Shown here one piece after another: positions 1 through 4,304 of a stretch of 5,110 nucleotides of DNA. How positions within the stretch are numbered: the stretch's first letter is position 1; every line of letters starts with the position of its first letter. The notes under the pieces were generated by a model. It made no database searches, had not been told where the DNA came from, and saw only the letters and a program-made list of their open reading frames with translations. The position numbers and the translations under genes are program-made. This stretch comes from Bdellovibrionales bacterium (GTDB lineage Bacteria > Bdellovibrionota > Bdellovibrionia > Bdellovibrionales > UBA840): positions 1 to 5,110 of the forward strand of contig JAGRAL010000081.1 in assembly GCA_020434605.1 (NCBI GenBank). Direction: 5' to 3'.

Positions 1-351
1 TTCCCTATTATTCTTATAATACTCTAGATAGTCTAATCTGGCTTGCTGCTTTCGGGAGTCGATAGCCATTTTGAAGTAATTAATCTTCTGCTCACTAGTA
101 TAAATCTTCTTTTCATTAGTATAATAGTCTTTCCAGCGCGCCTTGTACTCGCCAGTCTGCGAGTTTAGAGTCTTTAACTCTTTTTCTATCTTAGGGCGCT
201 CATCACTGAGGGTTTTTAGTTCTCTTTCGTGCGCACTTAGGCGCTTTTGAAGGTCCAAGTATATAGGATCACGCAATTCGGGATTATCTTCCGGGCTACG
301 GCACGAAATACAAGCAAATGAGATGATTATCATTGTAAGAATTACTTTCAT
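1..351 (-). CDS. Putative small lipoprotein with charged coiled-coil-like body, partial (C-terminus beyond window)
   Basis: An uninterrupted reading frame of 117 codons runs on the minus strand from ATG at 351-349 to the window edge, with no stop, so the C-terminus is missing. I do not recognise the family. The N-terminus (MKVILTMIIISFACISC) has one lysine followed by a hydrophobic stretch and two cysteines (Cys14, Cys17). Cys17 preceded by Ile-Ser is the better lipidation site, although the -3 residue is Cys rather than the usual Leu, so the lipobox is imperfect. Residue 18 is Arg, not Asp, so nothing suggests inner-membrane retention. From about residue 30 the protein is rich in Lys, Glu, Arg and Tyr, has few Gly or Pro, and looks helical or coiled-coil. 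Residues 77-83 and 84-90 are a near-exact heptad duplication (YTNEKKI, YTSEQKI). It is transcribed divergently from parA. An envelope-attached location is inferred; no function can be assigned. Confidence 0.7.
   Translation of the reverse strand, partial: MKVILTMIIISFACISCRSPEDNPELRDPIYLDLQKRLSAHERELKTLSDERPKIEKELKTLNSQTGEYKARWKDYYTNEKKIYTSEQKINYFKMAIDSRKQQARLDYLEYYKNNRE
82..123 (-). repeat. Tandem 21-bp direct repeat (two copies) inside the lipoprotein gene
   Basis: Positions 103-123 and 82-102 are adjacent 21-bp copies that differ at three bases. Read on the minus strand they encode two consecutive heptads, YTNEKKI and YTSEQKI (residues 77-90). The unit length keeps both the reading frame and the coiled-coil register, which suggests a recent in-frame duplication of one heptad. 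Confidence 0.75.
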
Positions 352-385
352 TTGATATTTATTCGGTAATTAAGGATGAAACTAA

Positions 386-401
386 AGTTCCACGTGGAAC
401 A
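386..401. promoter_or_regulatory. parS: parS centromere site (ParB-binding palindrome)
   Basis: GTTCCACGTGGAAC at 387-400 is a perfect 14-bp inverted repeat centred on CACGTG. With its flanks it reads AGTTCCACGTGGAACA, one base from the 16-bp parS form TGTTCCACGTGGAACA known from several proteobacteria and closely related to the Bacillus TGTTTCACGTGAAACA form. It lies 17 bp upstream of the likely parA start codon, and the ParB encoded downstream is its expected ligand. The core CACGTG occurs nowhere else in this window. ParB would load here as a CTP-dependent clamp, slide outward and form the partition complex. The position also suggests that ParB could repress its own operon, which is inferred. 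Confidence 0.9.
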
Positions 402-405
402 AATG

Positions 406-411
406 AAAGAG
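406..411 (+). promoter_or_regulatory. Ribosome binding site deciding the parA start
   Basis: AAAGAG lies 6 nt upstream of ATG 418. The in-frame ATG at 376 has only AAGG directly abutting it, which is too close to work. ATG 403 follows the parS arm with no good purine tract at normal distance, and ATG 412 overlaps the AAAGAG region. This supports 418 as the start and leaves parS untranslated, with only 5 nt between the parS palindrome and this site. Confidence 0.55.
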
Positions 412-417
412 ATGGTT

Positions 418-1251
418 ATGGCAAGAATAATATGTGTAGCAAATCAAAAGGGCGGGGTTGGTAAAACCACAACATCAGTAAACTTAGCAGCAGCGCTGGC
501 AAATCTTGATAAAAAAGTTTTGCTAGTGGATATGGACCCACAGGGTAATGCCTCGAGTGGCTTGGGAATGAAAAAGCACGAATTCCAAGATCGAACGGTG
601 TACAACCTGCTAATTGGGGAAAAGTCTGTTGAAGAGTGTAGATTACAAACGTCATTGCCAAATTTAGATATCATAACAGCCACACCCGATCTGGTAGGGG
701 CAGAGATAGAGCTTGTAGACGCAGAGCGTCGCGAAATGCGCCTGAAAGACGCCCTATCTACAATAAAAGATGAGTACCATTATATATTGATCGACTGTCC
801 GCCATCACTTGGCCTGATTACTTTGAACTCGTTAAGTGCGGCAAATACTTTTTTAGTACCTCTTCAGTGTGAGTACTTTGCTCTTGAGGGATTGAGCCAA
901 CTTTTAAATACGGCCGGTCTTATTAAAAAAGGTTTAAATACGGAGTTAAAAATCGAGGGAATTGTTTTAACAATGTTTGATGTTAGAAATAATTTATCTC
1001 ATCAGGTGGTGTCCGAAATACAAACCCATTTTAGCGACAAAGTATTTCAAGCCATCATACCAAGAAATGTTAGATTGAGCGAGGCACCAAGCTATGGCCA
1101 ATCCATTATTCAATATGACCCAAAATCTATCGGGGCAATTAGGTATATGGAGTTAGCAAAAGAGTTAGATGATAAGGTTTATGGAGCCAGTGAATACTCA
1201 AGGCTATCTGAAGAGCCCAAGTTAGAGCTAGAAAGGGATGCAAATGTCTAA
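418..1251 (+). CDS. parA: Chromosome-partitioning ATPase ParA (Soj family)
   Basis: This is a ParA/MinD-type P-loop ATPase that cycles between ATP-bound, nucleoid-bound dimers and ADP monomers and moves ParB-parS complexes. From ATG 418 it is 277 aa. The deviant Walker A KGGVGKTT is at residues 11-18, with signature Lys11 and Lys16. Walker A' (LLVDMDPQGN) is at 35-44 with Asp38 and Asp40, and Walker B (ILIDCPP) is at 123-129 with Asp126. The conserved C-terminal stretch LSEAPSYGQSI is also present. The start at 418 gives MARIICVANQKGG, the family's usual N-terminus; starting at 376 would add 14 residues translated through parS. The protein is slightly longer than typical Soj proteins (about 250-260 aa) because of an acidic tail after about residue 255 (EEPKLELERDANV). 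It overlaps parB by 8 nt, so the two are coupled. ParB or parS binding upstream may autoregulate it, which is inferred. Confidence 0.97.
   Translation: MARIICVANQKGGVGKTTTSVNLAAALANLDKKVLLVDMDPQGNASSGLGMKKHEFQDRTVYNLLIGEKSVEECRLQTSLPNLDIITATPDLVGAEIELVDAERREMRLKDALSTIKDEYHYILIDCPPSLGLITLNSLSAANTFLVPLQCEYFALEGLSQLLNTAGLIKKGLNTELKIEGIVLTMFDVRNNLSHQVVSEIQTHFSDKVFQAIIPRNVRLSEAPSYGQSIIQYDPKSIGAIRYMELAKELDDKVYGASEYSRLSEEPKLELERDANV
1232..1237 (+). promoter_or_regulatory. Ribosome binding site deciding the parB start
   Basis: AAAGGG sits inside the 3' end of parA, 6 nt before ATG 1244. It directly abuts the alternative in-frame ATG at 1238 with no spacing, so 1244 is the better start and the extra Met-Gln is probably not made. 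Confidence 0.7.
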
Positions 1252-2329
1252 TAATACTAAGAAATCTGGATTAGGTAGGGGTCTGAATAGTCTGTTGGGT
1301 GGATACTCAGACGGGCCCAATGCGACTACTCAACCCACAAAACAAGAGGTAAAAACAAGCGCCGTAAATATTGAGAACAAAAAAGAAAACGAAAAACAGA
1401 AAGCCGTATTTCATGCTGAGGGCACAAAAGATGTGGCTAGGGCTGTGGTTCAGGTAAATAGCGCTTCGTCAAACACGACGAATCCTCAGGGCCCGACCCC
1501 TCAGGCCCAAAGTCCACAATCGCAAATTCCAGAGGCGGCTCGCATTTGGAAGGTTTCAATCGATAAGTTAGTAGCTAATCAAAATCAGCCAAGACAAGTT
1601 TTTCAAGAGCATAAGTTGAAAGAGCTTTCTGACTCTATAAAAGAGCAGGGGATATTACAGCCAATTGTTGCCAGAAAGTTAGATAGCGGAAAATTTGAAA
1701 TCGTATCGGGTGAGAGAAGATGGAGAGCCTCACAAATGGCTGGCCTTCATGATGTGCCTGTGATTTTGAGAGCAATTGATGACAAAAAATCTTTAGAGCT
1801 AGCGATTATTGAAAATGTTCAAAGAGATGACCTTAATGCCATTGAAGAGGCCGAGGCATATCAAAAGCTATCTAAAGAATTTTTCATGACCCAGGAAGAG
1901 ATAGCAAAAAGAGTGGGTAAAGACCGCGCAACTGTGGCAAACCTACTAAGATTATTGCAGCTTGATGCAGAAGTAAGACAAATGATCATGAAGAGTGAGA
2001 TCACTCAAGGTCACGCAAAAGTCCTGCTTTCAGTGCAAGATGCAAAAGAGCAGCGCAGTTTAGCAAAGAAAGCCTTGTCTAAAAAGTGGAGTGTTAGACA
2101 ATTAGAAAAAGAAATTAAGGGCTTAGGTGAAGAAAGCACCAACAAGAGTTCTTTGGGCCTAGATTTATCCCAAAAATTAGCGATTGGACTGGCTGAAGAT
2201 TTACAAAAACAAATTGGAACCAAAGTGCAAATCGATTATTCTCAAGGTAAGGGAAAGATATCGTTACACTTTTATAGCGACGATCAGCTGACTCAAATTA
2301 CGGATAAAATTAAAGAGGCGTGGCAATAA
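1244..2329 (+). CDS. parB: Chromosome-partitioning protein ParB (Spo0J family)
   Basis: This is the centromere-binding CTPase that loads at parS, spreads along DNA and stimulates ParA ATP hydrolysis. From ATG 1244 it is 361 aa. The N-terminal KKSGLGRGLNSLLGG (residues 6-20) is the conserved ParA-interacting segment with its activating arginine. Residues about 21-100 are a long Gln/Pro/Asn/Ser/Lys-rich linker, probably disordered. The ParB/Srx CTP-binding domain spans about 103-210, with GERRWRAS at 156-163 and ENVQRDDLN at 190-198. The helix-turn-helix that reads parS is at about 216-240 (TQEEIAKRVGKDRATVANLL). The C-terminal dimerisation region is at about 305-361. All core motifs are intact. 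The linker makes it longer than a typical Spo0J of about 280-300 aa. It overlaps parA by 8 nt and its stop shares one base with the next start. Confidence 0.97.
   Translation: MSNNTKKSGLGRGLNSLLGGYSDGPNATTQPTKQEVKTSAVNIENKKENEKQKAVFHAEGTKDVARAVVQVNSASSNTTNPQGPTPQAQSPQSQIPEAARIWKVSIDKLVANQNQPRQVFQEHKLKELSDSIKEQGILQPIVARKLDSGKFEIVSGERRWRASQMAGLHDVPVILRAIDDKKSLELAIIENVQRDDLNAIEEAEAYQKLSKEFFMTQEEIAKRVGKDRATVANLLRLLQLDAEVRQMIMKSEITQGHAKVLLSVQDAKEQRSLAKKALSKKWSVRQLEKEIKGLGEESTNKSSLGLDLSQKLAIGLAEDLQKQIGTKVQIDYSQGKGKISLHFYSDDQLTQITDKIKEAWQ
2312..2318 (+). promoter_or_regulatory. Ribosome binding site deciding the bactofilin start
   Basis: AAAGAGG lies 10 nt upstream of ATG 2329 but only 1 nt from the alternative in-frame GTG at 2320. 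This favours the ATG start and the TAATG stop-start overlap with parB. Confidence 0.6.
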
Positions 2330-2688
2330 TGCAAGAAAAACGAACAGAGTTGGTTGAAGTCAGCGAGGGGCAAGTTACAGCTATTTTAGATAAGGGCGCT
2401 AGCTTTGAGGGCCAACTCAGTTTTGAGGGTACGGTAAGAATCGGCGGAAAATTTAAAGGCGAGATATTTACAAAAGACACCCTTATTATCAGCGAAGAAG
2501 CAGAGGTTGAAGCTCAGATCGAAGCAGACACTGTAATTTTAAGTGGCTTTGTAAAAGGAAATATCTTTGCAAGAAGAAAGGTGATTATGTATCCGCCGGC
2601 TACCTTTAAGGGCACTGTCACGACACCAAGCTTAAAAATTGACGAAGGAGTTCTGTTCGAGGGCGCCAGCTACATGCCTAAGAATTAG
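2329..2688 (+). CDS. Bactofilin family polymer-forming cytoskeletal protein
   Basis: Bactofilins are small beta-helical proteins that assemble without nucleotide into filaments and act as scaffolds at the membrane or cell poles. This 119-aa protein is almost entirely the bactofilin core (Pfam family formerly DUF583). It shows about 15-108 of short repeated beta-strand turns with regularly spaced Gly and alternating hydrophobic residues: SFEGQLSFEGTVRIGGKFKG at 25-44, then SGFVKGNIFARRKV at 72-85, YPPATFKG at 88-95 and TPSLKIDEG at 99-107. The short N-terminal tail (about 14 residues, MQEKRTELVEVSEG) and very short C-terminal tail are typical. No transmembrane segment is seen. The gene starts on the last base of parB's stop codon, so its translation is coupled to ParAB. 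In Myxococcus xanthus, bactofilins BacNOP scaffold the ParABS system. A similar role here is inferred from coupling, not shown. Confidence 0.93.
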   Translation: MQEKRTELVEVSEGQVTAILDKGASFEGQLSFEGTVRIGGKFKGEIFTKDTLIISEEAEVEAQIEADTVILSGFVKGNIFARRKVIMYPPATFKGTVTTPSLKIDEGVLFEGASYMPKN

Positions 2689-2795
2689 ACGAACTGACTC
2701 AGAAAATCATTTTACTTCCATTTCTCAAATTACCTTGACCTTTTTTCGCAAGAGATGCTACCTGACTCTGCTTAATCACAAAGGGTTTCAAACGC
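2689..2795 (+). promoter_or_regulatory. Intergenic gap with possible weak promoter for the atp genes
   Basis: These 107 bp separate the par-bactofilin block from the ATP synthase block. A good -35-like TTGACC is at 2735-2740. Eighteen bases later comes TACCTG (2759-2764), preceded by TG at 2756-2757, resembling a poor extended -10 element. No strong GC-rich hairpin followed by a T-run was found, so no intrinsic terminator for the par operon is evident and read-through is possible. AAAGGG at 2780-2785 is the likely ribosome binding site for the b' gene, 10 nt before its ATG. Confidence 0.35.
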
Positions 2796-3236
2796 ATGGA
2801 AGTACTCCAATCATTAGGTATTAATGGAACAATAGGAATACAATTTTTTGTATTTTTCTTGGCTTATATTTCACTTAGCAATCTATTATTTAAGCCATAT
2901 TTAAAAGCTTACGAAAAAAGAAAAGAGCAAACAGAGGGGCAAGAAACTCTGGCTGAAACTCTGGATTTAAGCACCCAAGACCTGCACCTTAAAATGGATT
3001 CATTGCGCCGAGATCTTTCGCTTAAAATTAGCGAAATATTTAACGAAGCAAAAAAGCGTGGGGCTAAAGAAGCGGCCACATATCTGGATGGGGCGCGAAC
3101 AGAAAGCCAAAACATGTTGGCCAACGCCAATCAAAAAGTAGCACACGATGTGGATGTAGCTAAAAAAGAATTTCAAAAGATTTTACCTGAAATGAGCCAA
3201 ACAATTGTTGAGAAGCTTGTGGGAAGGAGCATTTAA
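2796..3236 (+). CDS. atpF': F-type ATP synthase F0 subunit b' (peripheral stalk)
   Basis: This is one of two b-type peripheral stalk subunits (synonyms in use include atpX and atpG for b'). It anchors in the membrane and runs alongside F1 to hold the alpha3beta3 head still. The 146-aa protein has a short N-terminus, one transmembrane helix at about 12-32 (TIGIQFFVFFLAYISLSNLL), the family-typical LFKPYLKAYEKRK at 31-43, then a long Lys/Glu/Ala/Gln-rich helix expected to pair with subunit b. The C-terminal VEKLVGRSI also resembles b-family ends. It is called b' because a second b-like gene follows directly, as in other b'/b bacteria; which of the pair is b' rests on order. A small 12-bp tandem duplication encodes ETLAETLD at 50-57. 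It ends immediately before the b start codon and in the same frame. Confidence 0.88.
   Translation: MEVLQSLGINGTIGIQFFVFFLAYISLSNLLFKPYLKAYEKRKEQTEGQETLAETLDLSTQDLHLKMDSLRRDLSLKISEIFNEAKKRGAKEAATYLDGARTESQNMLANANQKVAHDVDVAKKEFQKILPEMSQTIVEKLVGRSI
2943..2966 (+). repeat. 12-bp tandem duplication in the b' gene
   Basis: GAAACTCTGGCT (2943-2954) is followed directly by GAAACTCTGGAT (2955-2966), 11 of 12 bases identical. It encodes ETLA-ETLD at the start of the stalk helix. The 4-residue insertion would keep the frame but shift the coiled-coil register locally. Confidence 0.6.
3224..3229 (+). promoter_or_regulatory. Ribosome binding site supporting the GTG start of atpF
   Basis: AAGGAG is the strongest Shine-Dalgarno match in the window. 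It lies in the last codons of b', 7 nt upstream of GTG 3237. The spacing strongly supports that unusual start codon and independent initiation of subunit b. Confidence 0.8.
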
Positions 3237-3791
3237 GTGGCCACTATTGCACTTTTAATTTTTAACATTGCGCTCGCAGCTTCCTCAGCACACGGTGAGG
3301 GTCACTCACAAATTCCAGTAATGACAATTGTTGCGCAAGCGGTAAATTTTGGCGCGCTAATTCTGATCTTGGTTTTTCTAACACGCAAACAAGTTCGCTC
3401 GCTCTTTACAAACAGACGACAAGAATTTGATATTGCCGTGCAAAGAGCACAGGCTGCAAAAAAAGATGCCGAAAATAGACAAAAAGAAATCCTGGCTCAG
3501 CTAAAAGAAATCGAAGACACTTATCAAGACTCGATTAATAAAGCTACAGCAAAAGCTGAAAGCGTAAGGCAATCAATGGTTGAAGACGCAAAGCAAGCGG
3601 CTGAAAGAATAAGACAAGAGACAGAGGCCACTTACAAAAACGAAGTTAACTCTGCAATCATGTCTCTAAAGGCAGAGCTACTAAGCAGCTCTATCGAGAG
3701 CGCCGAAACACTGTTAAAAACAAAAATGCAAAAATCAGATCATGAAAATCTACAAGACAGCCTGATGAAAACAATAGGAGTAGCAAAGTAA
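3237..3791 (+). CDS. atpF: F-type ATP synthase F0 subunit b (peripheral stalk), with signal-like N-terminus
   Basis: This is the second peripheral-stalk subunit, expected to pair with b' and, with delta, to tie F0 to F1. It is 184 aa, longer than the 156-aa E. coli b. The extra length is an N-terminal hydrophobic stretch (MATIALLIFNIALAASSAHG, 1-20) that looks like a signal peptide with a possible Ser-Ser-Ala cleavage site at 16-18, though it lacks an N-terminal basic residue. A His/Gly-containing spacer follows, then the usual b transmembrane helix at about 28-48 (VAQAVNFGALILILVFL) and TRKQVRSLF. Residues about 60-165 form a long charged helix. The GTG start is supported by a strong ribosome binding site and follows the b' stop with no gap. 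Its stop overlaps the delta start (TAATG). Confidence 0.93.
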   Translation: MATIALLIFNIALAASSAHGEGHSQIPVMTIVAQAVNFGALILILVFLTRKQVRSLFTNRRQEFDIAVQRAQAAKKDAENRQKEILAQLKEIEDTYQDSINKATAKAESVRQSMVEDAKQAAERIRQETEATYKNEVNSAIMSLKAELLSSSIESAETLLKTKMQKSDHENLQDSLMKTIGVAK

Positions 3792-4303
3792 TGGCAAATC
3801 CTACGGTTCTTGCGCGAAAATATGCAAAAGCACTTTATGACCTGGCAAAAACAGAAGGTGTTCAGGAAAAAATCCTATTACAACTATCTGAATTAAAAAA
3901 AGCAGTTGCTGCAACGTCGCTGGACTCTAAAGAGCAAGTCGAGTCTCTTATAGGTCAGCTTGCGTTTCATCCGCTAGTTAGTAACACGCTAAAGTTGATG
4001 GCGGACAACAAGAGGCTGTCGCTCGTGTCGACTCTTCATGATCAATATCAATCTTTGCTAGATGAAGACATGGGAGTAGTGCGAGGAGTAGTGTCTTCAG
4101 CCAATGTTTTGAATAATGAACAAAGAAAAGAAATAGAGGCTCGTGTAAATGCAATTACAAATAAGCGCGCTATTTTATCTTTTAAAGAAGAGCCCGAGAT
4201 GTTGGGTGGCTTCGTTGTTCATGCGGGTGCGTATAAAATAGATGGAAGTTTAAAAAATCAATTAACTAAGATGAAAATCTCATTAAATAACGGAGTACAC
4301 TAA
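3791..4303 (+). CDS. atpH: F-type ATP synthase F1 subunit delta (OSCP)
   Basis: Delta sits on top of the alpha3beta3 head and links it to the C-termini of the b subunits. The 170-aa length is typical of the OSCP/delta family. The N-terminal helical domain opens with VLARKYAKALYDLAKTEG (6-23), close to the family's usual start. The C-terminal domain carries the conserved PEMLGGFVVHAGAYKIDGSL (135-154) followed by KNQLTKMK. There is no signal peptide or membrane segment, which fits a cytoplasmic protein. AGGAG at 3776-3780 is a plausible ribosome binding site 10 nt upstream. The start codon shares one base with the atpF stop, so translation is probably coupled. One base separates its stop from the atpA ATG. 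Confidence 0.96.
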   Translation: MANPTVLARKYAKALYDLAKTEGVQEKILLQLSELKKAVAATSLDSKEQVESLIGQLAFHPLVSNTLKLMADNKRLSLVSTLHDQYQSLLDEDMGVVRGVVSSANVLNNEQRKEIEARVNAITNKRAILSFKEEPEMLGGFVVHAGAYKIDGSLKNQLTKMKISLNNGVH

Positions 4304-4304
4304 G

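Larger units (their letters stand above)
352..417. promoter_or_regulatory. Divergent intergenic region between lipoprotein gene and parA
   Basis: These 66 bp separate the two divergent start codons and must contain or adjoin the promoters of both genes. The sequence is AT-rich in its left half (352-372) and contains the parS palindrome in its right half. For parA, a weak sigma70-like pair can be drawn as TTGTAA at 333-338 and TATTTA at 356-361 with a 17-bp spacer. This would start transcription near 368 and put parS in the parA leader. No convincing promoter or strong ribosome binding site was seen for the minus-strand gene. The region assignment is firm, but the specific promoter boxes are weak. 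Confidence 0.5.

Noticed and set aside
376..417. N-terminal extension of ParA from ATG 376
   Set aside because: It has no properly spaced ribosome binding site, is absent from the usual ParA N-terminus, and is encoded partly by the parS palindrome.
416..683. Minus-strand open frames of 79-81 codons opposite parA
   Set aside because: They lie antisense within a strongly conserved ParA sequence and show no recognisable domain or credible ribosome binding site.
2011..2223. Minus-strand open frame of 70 codons opposite parB
   Set aside because: It is an antisense shadow of the conserved ParB C-terminal half, with a low-complexity Ser/Cys/Phe-rich translation.
2748..2771. Possible hairpin (GCAAGAG with CTCTGC) as a terminator after bactofilin
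   Set aside because: The stem is about 6 bp with a bulge and an 11-nt loop, and the T-run lies before it rather than after, so it does not resemble an intrinsic terminator in this orientation.
2639..2824. Plus-strand open frame of 61 codons spanning the bactofilin end and the gap before b'
   Set aside because: It overlaps the end of bactofilin and the start of b' in another frame; the translation has no family resemblance, and it would conflict with the well-supported b' start.
2909..3130. Minus-strand open frame of 73 codons opposite the b' gene
   Set aside because: It is antisense to the charged helix of b'; its Ser/Arg-rich translation is typical of a shadow frame.
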